Shown piece by piece: positions 37,033 through 46,048 of a stretch of DNA of 64,000 bases. The notes beneath the pieces were generated by a model. It was not told the DNA's origin, searched no databases, and saw only the letters and a program-made list of their open reading frames with translations. The position numbers were made by a program, and so were the translations under genes. The DNA comes from Chitinophagaceae bacterium UBA4411 (GTDB lineage: Bacteria; Bacteroidota; Bacteroidia; Chitinophagales; Chitinophagaceae): the NCBI GenBank assembly GCA_002400415.1, contig DGQP01000014.1, positions 1-64,000 on the forward strand. Direction: 5' to 3'. Positions within the stretch are counted from its first letter, which is position 1. Every line of letters starts with the position of its first letter.

Positions 37033-38400
37033 ATGAGCAGTTACCTTTTACTCCGCAATAACAGGGAAAAAGGGCCTTTTTCGCTGGAAGAATTGATTCA
37101 GCATGGCCTGAAACCTTACGACCTTATCTGGGTAAATGGGAAAAGCGCTGCCTGGCGCTATCCCGGTGAGATAGCCGAGCTTAAGGAATATTCGCCTGCT
37201 GTGGAGGAACAACCCTTCGATCGCTTTTTTAAAAAGCCATCCGGGGAAAAGAAGCAGGAGAGCCTTCCTGTTCAGCCGAAGGAAGTCATAGCCCAGCAAC
37301 CGGCTTATATCCCTAAAAAATCTGTTTTTGTAACCTTACCGGGACAAAAACAACAACCGGCGCGGATAAAAGAACCTCCTGTGACCGGTTATGAAAAATA
37401 CCAGCCTCCTGTGAAGGAAACGATAATTGCTGAAACGGCCACTCCGACGATCAGCATCACTGAAACGCCGGTTATTCCGGAGATCAAATATTCCCAACCG
37501 CTGGATGAGATCAAAGAAATGTATGTAAAGACGTTGCAGGAAAGAAAACAGAAAATTGCTAAAAAGACTTTTCTCCATGCAGCGATGAAAAATGCTGCTG
37601 TAGCTCTTGCTATTGTTGGAGTCGGGATACTGATAGGTTTTGCCATGAAGTCAAATGGTAACCAGCCAACGGCTCACGCAGAAACTGTAATCCCCCCGCA
37701 AGCAATCACCTTACCTGCTGATACAGCCGAACCTGTGCTACAAGAACAACCGGCAGAGGAACAAAAGAATGAAGAAATGCCTGTTGAACCTGAATATGAT
37801 GAAACGAAGCCGGCAACCCGGGAGGAAATAAAGGAACCCGGTACAAAATTGCAAAGGCAATCCCCGGAGCAAACAGCTGCTGTTACCACTGAGAAAGCAA
37901 TTGCTGTTTCACCAAAAAAAGAAGTTGTGCAGCCGGAAAAGAAATTTGTGCCTGAAGATGAACCATCGCCTGGTGTGGAGGTCAATGCGAGGACAGGTGA
38001 ACGAACTAAAAAGGTTCGAAGCGAAACAACTGATGAGCAGCCAGAGAGTAAAACAATCAGTGAACCCGCACCAAAAGCAGTGCTAAAAAATAATAGTCTT
38101 TCGAAACAGGTATCCGTATCGAGTAACGATTACCAAAAAGTAGCATTCGGAGGTATCCGCAATCTTCAGCTTACGGTCAGTAATGATTCGAAATATGTAC
38201 TCGATAACGTAGTGGTGGAACTGCAATACTTAAAACCCAGTGAACAACCATTGAAAACAGAGTCAATCCAGTTCCGCTCGGTGGCACCCGGCGGTTCGCA
38301 AACGATCCGTGTCCCGGATACGAACCGGGGAATTAAAGTGACGTATAAGATCACGCATATCCTTTCGGTACAATCCGCAAAAGATATGGCTGACCTGTAA
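37033..38400 (+). CDS. GYF_2 domain membrane protein
   Basis: 455 residues. The N-terminal about 52 residues (YLLLRNNREKGPFSLEELIQHG ... DLIWVNGKSAAWRYPGEI) form a GYF_2 (DUF4339) domain. A proline/lysine-rich linker leads to one membrane helix at about 188-206 (NAAVALAIVGVGILIGFAM). A second acidic low-complexity region (about 215-355) precedes a C-terminal beta domain (about 358-450) with a FxGIRNLQLTVSNDSKYVLDNVVVELQY pattern. It probably recruits partners to the membrane; the partners are unknown. Divergent from gyrA. Confidence 0.75.
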   Translation: MSSYLLLRNNREKGPFSLEELIQHGLKPYDLIWVNGKSAAWRYPGEIAELKEYSPAVEEQPFDRFFKKPSGEKKQESLPVQPKEVIAQQPAYIPKKSVFVTLPGQKQQPARIKEPPVTGYEKYQPPVKETIIAETATPTISITETPVIPEIKYSQPLDEIKEMYVKTLQERKQKIAKKTFLHAAMKNAAVALAIVGVGILIGFAMKSNGNQPTAHAETVIPPQAITLPADTAEPVLQEQPAEEQKNEEMPVEPEYDETKPATREEIKEPGTKLQRQSPEQTAAVTTEKAIAVSPKKEVVQPEKKFVPEDEPSPGVEVNARTGERTKKVRSETTDEQPESKTISEPAPKAVLKNNSLSKQVSVSSNDYQKVAFGGIRNLQLTVSNDSKYVLDNVVVELQYLKPSEQPLKTESIQFRSVAPGGSQTIRVPDTNRGIKVTYKITHILSVQSAKDMADL

Positions 38401-38403
38401 AAG

Positions 38404-38440
38404 AAAAGCCCCTGCAGGATACTGCAGAGGCTTTTGATTA
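38404..38440. terminator. Bidirectional terminator
   Basis: AAAAGCC-CTGCAG and CTGCAG-GGCTTTT with one unpaired base per arm and a GATA loop; T-rich on both sides. It serves the GYF_2 gene and the convergent porin gene. Confidence 0.8.
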
Positions 38441-38451
38441 AGAAAACCGTA

Positions 38452-39030
38452 TTATTTACCTGGTGTCAGCGGAATATAAATACTGAACTGGATGACTCCG
38501 TTCTTGAAATCGGGGTTGATAGTACCGGAATTAAAATCACCTACTTTGCTGATACCTGCTGTATATCTTCCGCCGATACCAAAACCGCTTTTACCCCTAT
38601 AGCCGATTCCTGCAGCGGCAGAAAGATCGAGTCCTTTGGCAAAATTATCAATCGTTTCATTCTCTATGCTTTCACTTACTTTAAAGCCAACCTGTGGTCC
38701 GGCTTCAAGATAGATACCACTGCTGAAACGGTATTGCGCCATTACAGGGATATTCACATAGGTAACTTTCCAGTCATAGCTTCCGGATACGCTGTCAATA
38801 ACGGCTCCTTGTGTGGAGATCAGCGCTTCAGGCTGAATGGAAAAGTTCATAAAAGAAAACCGGAGATACAATCCTCCGTGAAAACCAACCAAGGCTTTCT
38901 TTTTTACAGCATCAAAAGTACCGCCGGTGAAATTACTGATATTGGCGCCTGCTTTCGCCCCGAATTGAAATGATTGTGCAGAACAATTCAGTGCAAAAAA
39001 TACTGTTGCAATAAGAATTATCTTTTTCAT
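38452..39030 (-). CDS. PorT-like outer membrane beta-barrel protein
   Basis: 192 residues. The signal peptide ends CSAQ. The remainder (FQFGAKAGANISNFTGGTF ... GFHGGLYLRFSFMNFSIQPEALISTQGA ... YRFSSGIYLEAGPQVGFKVS) matches the outer_membrane beta-barrel family 2 (PorT-like) common in Bacteroidota. Stand-alone gene; substrate unknown. Confidence 0.85.
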   Translation of the reverse strand: MKKIILIATVFFALNCSAQSFQFGAKAGANISNFTGGTFDAVKKKALVGFHGGLYLRFSFMNFSIQPEALISTQGAVIDSVSGSYDWKVTYVNIPVMAQYRFSSGIYLEAGPQVGFKVSESIENETIDNFAKGLDLSAAAGIGYRGKSGFGIGGRYTAGISKVGDFNSGTINPDFKNGVIQFSIYIPLTPGK

Positions 39031-39090
39031 AAAATGGTTTTTGCAAAAATAAATATTAATCTTTACAAACGGATTTATAAATGATCTGGA

Positions 39091-40602
39091 ATGAAATCAG
39101 TTTTACTTTTTGGTGCAGGAAAATCTGCAACAGTGCTTATTGATTATTTGCTGGATACAGCGATCACAGAGAACTGGAAAATAGTTGTGGTGGATGCGAA
39201 CCTGAAACTGGCGCAATCAAAAATTGGTACTTCACAAAAAGCAACGGCCGTCTCTTTTGATATAACAAATACAGCCGAAAGGGGCAGGTTTATCAAACAG
39301 GCTGATATTGTTATTTCACTGTTACCGCCTTTTCTGCATATTGAAGTGGCGAGAGACTGTGTGAAATTCCAGAAGAACCTGCTTACAGCCTCCTATGTGG
39401 ATGATGCTATACGTGAACTGGAACATGATATCAGCAAGAACAAACTTCTTTTTCTCTGTGAGATGGGCCTGGATCCGGGCATTGATCATATGAGTGCCAT
39501 GCAGATCATTGACAGCATTCATGCAAAAGGCGGTAGCATCAGTTCTTTTAAATCTCATTGCGGGGGGCTTGTGGCGCCGGAGAGTGATGATAACCCCTGG
39601 CATTATAAGATCAGCTGGAACCCCCGCAATATTATCATGGCCGGGAAAGCAGGAGCTCATTATAAAGAGCAGGGTGTTGAAAAGAAGCTGCAATACGGGG
39701 AACTGTTTAATGGCGACCATATCGTGGAGATACCTGATCTCGGTGTATTAAGCTGGTATCCTAACCGGGATTCACTTAGTTATGTCCCGCTGTATGGTTT
39801 GCAGGATACAACTACTTTTATCCGTACCACCTTACGGCATCCTGATTTTATGTATGGATGGAAGAATATCATTGACCTGAAGCTGACGGATGAAACGCCG
39901 CAATATGACACAGACGGGAAAACGCTGAGCCAGGTATTCAAGGAGCATATGGATAAATATGGTTTTGGTGAATGGCTGAATGAAAAACTTTCAGAACGGT
40001 TTGCAGAAACCAGGGGATTAATGGAGAACCTGATGAAACTGATGGAAGCAGAGAATGAAGCTACCCGGGAAGGTGATGAAATTCCGCAAACGTTTATGAC
40101 TGCTGACGACAGCGGCAATATCAACGAAATCGGGATTGATGAAGTAAAGAACCAGGCAGCTGCCTATCTCGCACAGCAGATGCACCAGGCAAACCTTACC
40201 CTGAAACAGCTTTTCTTCCTGGGCCTTGATGACCAGGATACGATGGTGAATAAAGGATTCTGCAGCGCCGCTGATATTCTCCAGTTTGCTGTGGAAAAGA
40301 AATTATCCCTCCGGCCTTATGATAAGGATATGATCGTGATGCTGCATGAATTTGAATACAAGATTGGTAATACAGAATCAAGTATCAGCAGTTCACTGGT
40401 GGTAAAGGGGGAAAATAACCTGCGGACTGCTATGGCAAAAACAGTGGGGTTGCCGTTGGGTATTGCGGCAAAACTGATTTTGCAGGGGAAGATCAGGTTA
40501 ACCGGTCTGCACATACCTACCAGGAAAGAAATCTACGAACCGGTGCTGAAGGAACTGGAGCAACTCGGTGTTCAATTCAATGAGAAAACGATTGGCCTGT
40601 AA
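39091..40602 (+). CDS. Saccharopine dehydrogenase family protein
   Basis: 503 residues. The Rossmann start MKSVLLFGAGKSATVLIDYLL and the C-terminal domain (LCEMGLDPGIDHMSAMQIID, HCGGLVAPESDDNPWHYKISWNPRNI) match the LYS9-like saccharopine reductase family. In fungi this makes saccharopine from aminoadipate semialdehyde and glutamate; in Bacteroidota it may act in lysine degradation. No lysine gene is adjacent. Its 3' end overlaps the convergent sirtuin gene by 26 nt. Confidence 0.88.
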   Translation: MKSVLLFGAGKSATVLIDYLLDTAITENWKIVVVDANLKLAQSKIGTSQKATAVSFDITNTAERGRFIKQADIVISLLPPFLHIEVARDCVKFQKNLLTASYVDDAIRELEHDISKNKLLFLCEMGLDPGIDHMSAMQIIDSIHAKGGSISSFKSHCGGLVAPESDDNPWHYKISWNPRNIIMAGKAGAHYKEQGVEKKLQYGELFNGDHIVEIPDLGVLSWYPNRDSLSYVPLYGLQDTTTFIRTTLRHPDFMYGWKNIIDLKLTDETPQYDTDGKTLSQVFKEHMDKYGFGEWLNEKLSERFAETRGLMENLMKLMEAENEATREGDEIPQTFMTADDSGNINEIGIDEVKNQAAAYLAQQMHQANLTLKQLFFLGLDDQDTMVNKGFCSAADILQFAVEKKLSLRPYDKDMIVMLHEFEYKIGNTESSISSSLVVKGENNLRTAMAKTVGLPLGIAAKLILQGKIRLTGLHIPTRKEIYEPVLKELEQLGVQFNEKTIGL

Positions 40603-41278
40603 GCAACTGAAGCAGGTCTCCTATTCCTGCTGTTGCCGGCTTTTCAATGAATGTTAAATTGCCCACAGAAGAAATTGGCGGTATCTTTTTATCAATGATA
40701 AAGACAGGAATACCTGTTCTTGTATACTGGAGTAATCCGGCAGCCGGGTAAACCACTAATGATGTTCCCACCACTGCAAAGATGTCTGCTGCCTGAACGA
40801 TTGGAATAGCTTCTTCTATTTTCGGTACCGGTTCTTCGAACCATACAATATGCGGGCGAAGCTGAAAACCATCCTCAGCTTTATCTCCTATTTTAATATC
40901 ATCTTTTATTTCGTAAATGAGATATTCATTTCTTTCACTCCGCATTTTCAGGATTTCTCCATGCAGGTGAAGAATGTTGCGGGAACCTGCCCTCTCATGC
41001 AGGTCATCAATATTCTGGGTGATGATCGTTACATCAAAATCAGTTTGTAATGCTGCCAGGCCGTAATGGGCTGCGTTGGGTTTGGCATCCAGTACATTCT
41101 TTCTCCGGAAATTATAAAAATCAAGTACCAGTTGCGGGTCTTTCCGCCAGGCACGGGGCGTGGCCACGTCTTCAATATTGTATCCTTCCCAGAGCCCGTC
41201 ACTGTCCCGGAAGGTTTTCAAACCACTTTCGGCACTAATGCCGGCACCGGTCAGTACAACAAGTTTCTTTTTTGACAT
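40577..41278 (-). CDS. Sirtuin NAD-dependent deacylase lacking zinc cysteines
   Basis: 233 residues from the ATG at 41278 (MSKKKLVVLTGAGISAESGLKTF); a start at 41311 is also possible. Sirtuin motifs GAGISAESG, TQNIDDLHERAG, catalytic His in HLHG and VVGTSLVVYPA are all present. The zinc module after HLHG normally carries four cysteines; this segment (HLHGEILKMRSERNEY ... LRPHIVWFEE) has none. The FYNFRRK motif supplies the Tyr-x-x-Arg pair associated with desuccinylase/demalonylase sirtuins. It probably removes acyl groups from lysines. Confidence 0.88.
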   Translation of the reverse strand: MSKKKLVVLTGAGISAESGLKTFRDSDGLWEGYNIEDVATPRAWRKDPQLVLDFYNFRRKNVLDAKPNAAHYGLAALQTDFDVTIITQNIDDLHERAGSRNILHLHGEILKMRSERNEYLIYEIKDDIKIGDKAEDGFQLRPHIVWFEEPVPKIEEAIPIVQAADIFAVVGTSLVVYPAAGLLQYTRTGIPVFIIDKKIPPISSVGNLTFIEKPATAGIGDLLQLLTGQSFSH

Positions 41279-41335
41279 ACCCAAAAATAAGAATGCCATG
41301 CTTTCCGGCATGACATTCTTGATGGCATTTTGCTT

Positions 41336-42277
41336 TTATGCTTTGATTTTTGCAGTTCTCATTCTTTTGTAAACTACAAACCCAGCAAAGGCCAGCAGGA
41401 ACAACGGCCAGATGGTAACCAGCCCAACCAGTAAATCCATGACGCCACTGCCGCCGGTTTTAAAAGCATTGATAAACTTTGTACCGAAAGAAGGATTGTC
41501 ATCTGTTTTGGCGGATGAATTAAGCACTTCAAAATAGGTAAGGTTAATCGTACTGTAGGAGGCTGAATGCCCGAGGTATTGGATCCTGCCGGCAGCGGCT
41601 TCCATATCTTCCTGGATACTGTTGATCTCCGATTGCACACTCAGTATCTCTTCCATATTTTTTGCCTGTTTTAAAAGGCCGATATAACGCTCTCTTACCT
41701 GCCGTTTTGCCTCGAGCCTTGATTTTGTATCCACAAATTCGGCTGTAACATCCTGCGAGCTGATCTTTTTCTCATTCAGCTTTTCTACATTACTGGTCAG
41801 TAGGGTAACAGCATTGTCAAACTGTTCTACCGGTACTTTGACCGTCACTATATTTTCAATCTTATAATCAGACTGACTTTGTTCTTCCTGGGCAATATAA
41901 CCGCCAAAGCTTTTTACTTTTTCCCGGAGTGAGATGTTGTATTTATTATATTCTTTTACTTCGAGATTAATAGTTGCGGTTTTGATGATCTTTTTATCCC
42001 AGTCCGGTTTAGCTACCGGTTCTGTTAGCTGAGGTTGAACGGGTTGTTTCTTTTGTTTTTGATCCTGGCCCTGGTCTTCTTCCTTATCAGCATTCCCGTT
42101 ATATTCCTGTGATACGGCAGAATCAGCAGCTACACCAAAATTTTCAGGTTCGGCTTTATTGATTTCTGACAGGGTCACCTCACTGGTCGTTCTCTCTTTT
42201 TTTGCTTCGTTCCTGCTGTTACAGGCAACAGTAAGCAGTATTGCACTAAAAAGTGCAATTACAATTATTTTTTGCAT
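41336..42277 (-). CDS. DUF4349 lipoprotein
   Basis: 313 residues. Lipobox TVAC at residue 19, then a low-complexity acidic/Gln region to about residue 85. The DUF4349 core (WDKKIIKTATINLEVKEYNKYNISLREKVKSFGGYIAQEEQS ... VPVEQFDNAVTLL) has a coiled-coil segment (SRLEAKRQVRERYIGLLKQAKNMEEILSVQSEINSIQ) and ends with one membrane helix near 282-302. Role unknown; such proteins are envelope-associated. Confidence 0.85.
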   Translation of the reverse strand: MQKIIVIALFSAILLTVACNSRNEAKKERTTSEVTLSEINKAEPENFGVAADSAVSQEYNGNADKEEDQGQDQKQKKQPVQPQLTEPVAKPDWDKKIIKTATINLEVKEYNKYNISLREKVKSFGGYIAQEEQSQSDYKIENIVTVKVPVEQFDNAVTLLTSNVEKLNEKKISSQDVTAEFVDTKSRLEAKRQVRERYIGLLKQAKNMEEILSVQSEINSIQEDMEAAAGRIQYLGHSASYSTINLTYFEVLNSSAKTDDNPSFGTKFINAFKTGGSGVMDLLVGLVTIWPLFLLAFAGFVVYKRMRTAKIKA

Positions 42278-42321
42278 GGCTTTTGATTTTTCTTTTGATG
42301 CTAAATAAAAAGGATTACATA

Positions 42322-42350
42322 AAAATGTCCCGGTATGGCCGGGACATTTT
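42322..42350. terminator. Bidirectional terminator
   Basis: Perfect 12-bp stem AAAATGTCCCGG / CCGGGACATTTT with loop TATGG, AT-rich on both sides. It lies 2 nt beyond the stop of the minus-strand gene at 42352. Confidence 0.85.
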
Positions 42351-42351
42351 A

Positions 42352-42789
42352 TTACTTGAGTTTAGAGAAATACAGGATTTCATGTGTGCCTGTTTCCATT
42401 GCCAGCGAATCTTTACTGGCAGTAAGCAGGGTAATGCTTATAGCGGTACTGTCTTTTTTTACTATCAGTTCTTTCTCTTTTCCCCACTCAAACTTTAGTG
42501 TGTCATTCTTACCGGAAGGGGAAAAAGATCTTAAAAGAATACCGTCTTTCTGAAATTCAAAACTGTAATCTTTCAATGTACTGTCCTTAACAATGCCAAG
42601 CCTGTCAATATCCTGCAGGGTGTCTTTCTTTACGTCATTGATGGAATCAATTTTCCATATCCCAAAAATTCGTTCAACTGGGATTTTGGTTAATGGTCCT
42701 GGTTTGTCGCAGGTGCGTTCATATAAAAAATAAAATGCTCCTGCACCGATAGCTGCCACAATAAGCAGCCCGATGAATGTTTTTTTCAT
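42352..42789 (-). CDS. Membrane-anchored lipocalin-like protein
   Basis: 145 residues. One N-terminal hydrophobic segment (about 5-22) without a clear lipobox, then GIWKIDSINDVKKDTL ... YSFEFQKDGILLRSFSPSGKNDTLKFEWGKEKELIV, a beta-rich pattern resembling lipocalin-like domains of Bacteroidota. Role unknown. Single gene. Confidence 0.55.
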   Translation of the reverse strand: MKKTFIGLLIVAAIGAGAFYFLYERTCDKPGPLTKIPVERIFGIWKIDSINDVKKDTLQDIDRLGIVKDSTLKDYSFEFQKDGILLRSFSPSGKNDTLKFEWGKEKELIVKKDSTAISITLLTASKDSLAMETGTHEILYFSKLK

Positions 42790-42884
42790 GGCTATACTTT
42801 TTTTGATTAATGGAGAATCTTGTATTGATTCTTCAACACACTAAAAAGTAACCCATGTATTTTGTTAAAGGGAAAATGAAACAA

Positions 42885-43295
42885 TTACTTCTCTCCTGCC
42901 ATTTCCATTACAATAGCCCACTCTTCGTCAGTAACCGGCTGAACCGATAAGCGGCCGAGTCTTACCAGCGCCATATTGGCCAAACGTTTATCGGCTTTGA
43001 TTTGCGCCAGGCTTACCGGTTTTTTTAATTTCTTATGCGGTTTAAAATCCACGGCCACCCAGGCTTCTTCGGCGGTGGTGGGATCCTGGTAAGCTTCTTT
43101 GGCTACTTTGGCAATACCTACTATTTCTGTACCCTCATTGCTATGATAAAAAAAAGCGTGGTCTCCTTTCTTCATTGCTTTCAGATGATTCCGGGCTGCA
43201 TAATTGCGTACTCCATCCCAGAAAGTTTGTTTATCCTTTTCAAACTGATCCCAGGAATATTTAAACGGTTCAGATTTAATCAGCCAGTATGCCAT
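42885..43295 (-). CDS. EVE domain protein
   Basis: 136 residues. MAYWLIKSEPFKYSWDQFEKD, FWDGVRNYAARNHLKAMKKGDHAFFYHSNEGTEIVGIAKV and WVAVDFKPHKKL are the family signature. EVE domains belong to the PUA/YTH-like fold and bind modified bases in nucleic acids; stand-alone forms may act as RNA or DNA modification readers. Whether this one is linked to defence cannot be told; no such genes are adjacent. Confidence 0.92.
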   Translation of the reverse strand: MAYWLIKSEPFKYSWDQFEKDKQTFWDGVRNYAARNHLKAMKKGDHAFFYHSNEGTEIVGIAKVAKEAYQDPTTAEEAWVAVDFKPHKKLKKPVSLAQIKADKRLANMALVRLGRLSVQPVTDEEWAIVMEMAGEK

Positions 43296-43318
43296 TTGTA
43301 TTGCTTATTTATTGATTT

Positions 43319-43326
43319 CAAATTTA
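43319..43326 (-). promoter_or_regulatory. -7 box of the EVE gene (TAAATTTG)
   Basis: Exact TAnnTTTG match on the minus strand, 23 nt before the start codon. Confidence 0.45.
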
Positions 43327-43448
43327 GCAGAAGTTGGATAAATAAATTTTCTTTTCTGCAATCCAACCGGTGAAGTGCTATCGTATCTCTTTTGCCGGCC
43401 GTAAGAAACAATTGACTAACAATTAAAACAAAACCTCAAACTTTTATT

Positions 43449-44021
43449 ATGAAACAGATCAGATCAGCCGGGCGGATGCTCGTTGCTTTTTTATTATTAA
43501 CTACAGCTGCTTTTGCCCAAAGCGGTATGGCCAAAGAGAAAACAGTGGAAGTGGGTGGTGCGGCTATGTATCCATCTAAAAATATTGTGGAAAATGCAGT
43601 GAATTCCAAAGATCACACTACGCTGGTGGCTGCTGTTAAAGCAGCCGGCCTGGTGGAAACCTTACAGAGTGCAGGGCCATTCACCGTATTCGCCCCTACC
43701 AATGATGCATTCAATATGTTACCTGCCGGCACGGTTGAAACATTAGTAAGGCCGGAGAACAAAATGAAACTAACCGGCATTCTTACTTACCATGTTGTGG
43801 CAGGCCGGCTCGGTACCAAAGAACTGGATGAAAAGATCAAAGCCGGTAATGGTACTGCTGAACTGGCAACAGTTGCCGGAGGTAAACTGTGGATCATGAA
43901 GAAAGACGGCAAGTACATGCTGAAAGATGAGAATGCTGGTACGGCGACTATCACAATTAAGAATGTGTACCAGAGCAATGGTGTGATCCATGTGATCGAT
44001 CATGTGCTGCTTCCCAACTAA
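43449..44021 (+). CDS. Secreted fasciclin-domain protein
   Basis: 190 residues. The signal peptide ends AFAQ. The FAS1 domain covers about 48-190: STLVAAVKAAGLVETLQSAGPFTVFAPTNDAFNMLPAG (H1 region) and NGVIHVIDHVLLPN (H2 region). FAS1 proteins mediate adhesion to surfaces or glycans. Its own terminator follows. Confidence 0.9.
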   Translation: MKQIRSAGRMLVAFLLLTTAAFAQSGMAKEKTVEVGGAAMYPSKNIVENAVNSKDHTTLVAAVKAAGLVETLQSAGPFTVFAPTNDAFNMLPAGTVETLVRPENKMKLTGILTYHVVAGRLGTKELDEKIKAGNGTAELATVAGGKLWIMKKDGKYMLKDENAGTATITIKNVYQSNGVIHVIDHVLLPN

Positions 44022-44044
44022 TAAGCCCCCTATGCTTTTCAATA

Positions 44045-44079
44045 ATAACCGGTGTGCATTGCATACCGGTTATATTTTT
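44045..44079 (+). terminator. Terminator after the fasciclin gene
   Basis: ATAACCGGTGTGC and GCATACCGGTTAT pair with one G-T wobble around a short loop, followed by ATTTTT. Confidence 0.8.
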
Positions 44080-44085
44080 GGCGTA

Positions 44086-44805
44086 TTACCAGCCGGATGC
44101 CATCACATCGGCAATATGCATTGTTTTTAAGTGATATCCCTTTTGATTGATATATCCCTGCAGGTGCATGAGGCAGGAATGATCGGTGGAGATAAGGTAT
44201 TCAGCGCCGGTGGCTAATGCATTTTCCACTTTTTGTTCTCCCATGCCAATGGAGATATGTTCAAATTTTACTGCAAAAGTGCCGCCGAAACCACAACAGG
44301 TTTCCACATCATTCATTTCAGTAAGTTCGAGGCCTTTCACATTTGCAAGTAGTTTTCGGGGCTCTTTTTTGATCCTGCACTCCCTCAGCCCGGCACAACT
44401 GTCGTGGTAAGTGGCTTTGCCCTTTAGTGATGCCCCTACATTTTCAATTCCTAATATGTTTACCATGAAGTCAGAGAACTCATGTATCCGGTTACTCAAT
44501 TCTGTCACCGCATGGTGCATGGAAGAATTATCAAATAATTTGCTGTAATAGTTTTTTACAAAGCCGGCACAACTGGCGCTGGGAGCCACAATCAGGTCAG
44601 TGCCTTCAAAATCTTTCAGGAATTTACTGCAAACCGCTTTTGATTCTTCCCAGAAACCAGCGTTGAAAGCCGGCTGGCCGCAACAGGTTTGTGAAGTGTT
44701 ATAACTGACCGTGCAGCCTGCCTTTTCCAGCACTTTGATCATATTGAAAGCTGTTTCCGGGTAAAGCTGGTCAATAAAACAGGGTATAAAAAGCTGAACA
44801 TTCAT
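44086..44805 (-). CDS. Fe-S oxidoreductase, LutA/CCG-domain family
   Basis: 239 residues from MNVQLFIPCFIDQLYPE at 44805; an upstream ATG at 44823 adds six residues and overlaps ribH. Two CCG domains are visible: CCGQPAFNAGFWEES near residue 41 and CCGFGGTFAVK near residue 179, plus HDSCAGLRE. LutA-type proteins act with LutB and LutC in L-lactate oxidation, but no LutB/LutC genes are adjacent here. It is the last gene of the pdhA-TPR-ribH group. Confidence 0.88.
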   Translation of the reverse strand: MNVQLFIPCFIDQLYPETAFNMIKVLEKAGCTVSYNTSQTCCGQPAFNAGFWEESKAVCSKFLKDFEGTDLIVAPSASCAGFVKNYYSKLFDNSSMHHAVTELSNRIHEFSDFMVNILGIENVGASLKGKATYHDSCAGLRECRIKKEPRKLLANVKGLELTEMNDVETCCGFGGTFAVKFEHISIGMGEQKVENALATGAEYLISTDHSCLMHLQGYINQKGYHLKTMHIADVMASGW

Positions 44806-44812
44806 GCCTGTA

Positions 44813-45313
44813 CTATTTGCCAAAGTTTTTTTTCAGTGATACCATTTTTAACGCAGTTACAGCAGCTTCCTCACCTTTGTGGCCGTGCCTGCCGCCGGTT
44901 CTTTCCCTGGCCTGTTCTTCATTATTAACCGTTAGTATTCCAAAAATGGTGGGTACAGGTAAACTGAGATTGAGCTGCACAACTCCATCCGTCACTGCTT
45001 TGCATACATAATCGAAATGAGGCGTATCGCCTCTCACCACGCAACCAAGGGCGATAAATGCATCAGCCCTGTTTTTTTTACCGCTGTTCTCCCAATAATT
45101 TTTTATCGCAAAAGAGATTTCAACAGCGCCGGGAACAGTGACCGAAATGATTTTATCAACGGAATGCTTCTGTAATTCGCTGATGCACCCTTTTTCTAAT
45201 TCATCAACAATAGCGGCATTCCATTCAGTTTTCACCAAAACGATACAGGCATCCTGTATGTTCAGAATGCCTGTATCGATGTGTAAGAGTTTACTGTTGC
45301 TTACGTCAGCCAT
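44813..45313 (-). CDS. ribH: 6,7-dimethyl-8-ribityllumazine synthase
   Basis: 166 residues. Condenses 5-amino-6-ribitylaminouracil with dihydroxybutanone phosphate, the penultimate riboflavin step. The active-site loop GCVVRGDTPHFDYVCKAVTDG (near 90-110; written in parts elsewhere as RGDTPHFDYV) and TVPGAVEIS near residue 59 are diagnostic. Length is typical. It lies 2 nt after a TPR gene on the same strand; no FMN riboswitch is visible. Confidence 0.95.
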   Translation of the reverse strand: MADVSNSKLLHIDTGILNIQDACIVLVKTEWNAAIVDELEKGCISELQKHSVDKIISVTVPGAVEISFAIKNYWENSGKKNRADAFIALGCVVRGDTPHFDYVCKAVTDGVVQLNLSLPVPTIFGILTVNNEEQARERTGGRHGHKGEEAAVTALKMVSLKKNFGK

Positions 45314-45315
45314 AA

Positions 45316-46002
45316 TCAGTTTACATTATATACTCCCATTTGTGCAAGGTATTTATCAGCATCAACTCCCTGTTGGGTCTGTGGATATTTGTCTTTCAGT
45401 TCTTTTAAAAGTTCGATGGCTTCTTTCTGGTCTTTATTGCGTTCTGCAACAAGGGCAGCCAGGAACAAGGCTTCCGCGGAAGAATTTTTATCCTCTGTAA
45501 AATGACGGGCCGCTTTTTTGTAAGCGCTCAGTGCTTCTGCATTTTTTCCCTGGTCAGCATATGCATCGCCGAGTAATTTATAAGCCCTGGCCTGCAGGGG
45601 CTTTGATGAAGTACTGAAATCTTTCAGCTCCTTAACAGCTTTTTCGTTGTCATTTAATTTGATATAGCAACTGCCTGCATAAAAATGAGCCAGGTCAGCA
45701 GCTTTGGTGCCATCATATTTACTGATAACTTTCAGGAACCCGAGATTTTGCCCATCGCCATTCAGTGCCAGGTTCACAGAATCCATACGGTAATAATCTT
45801 CTGCTTTGAACATCGCTTCTGCGGCTTTCTTTTCTTTTGGTGCCTGCACAAAATTTTTATAGATCAACCAGCCTCCGGCTGCTGCAATAATCACCAAACC
45901 GGCAATGACGATTGGTTTGCTGTATTTACCCCAAAAATCTCTGGCTTTTTCAATCACGGCTTCACTGCCTTCCAATCCCTGCACAATTTTCTTGTCTGAC
46001 AT
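45316..46002 (-). CDS. TPR membrane protein (YfgM-like)
   Basis: 228 residues. A cytoplasmic N-terminus, one membrane helix near 31-49 (PIVIAGLVIIAAAGGWLIY) and TPR-like repeats (AADLAHFYAGSCYIKLNDNEKAVKELKDF; QARAYKLLGDAYADQGKNAEALSAYKKAARHF; AEALFLAALVAERNKDQKEAIELLKEL). The layout resembles YfgM, a periplasmic chaperone partner of the Sec translocon. Gene order with ribH is common in Bacteroidota. Confidence 0.8.
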   Translation of the reverse strand: MSDKKIVQGLEGSEAVIEKARDFWGKYSKPIVIAGLVIIAAAGGWLIYKNFVQAPKEKKAAEAMFKAEDYYRMDSVNLALNGDGQNLGFLKVISKYDGTKAADLAHFYAGSCYIKLNDNEKAVKELKDFSTSSKPLQARAYKLLGDAYADQGKNAEALSAYKKAARHFTEDKNSSAEALFLAALVAERNKDQKEAIELLKELKDKYPQTQQGVDADKYLAQMGVYNVN

Positions 46003-46048
46003 AACTTTGGTTTACTTTTCGTTAGTTGTGTTGTATTAAAGAGACTTT

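Noticed and set aside
42885..43295. EVE gene as part of a defence island
   Set aside because: Neighbours are ordinary envelope and metabolic genes.
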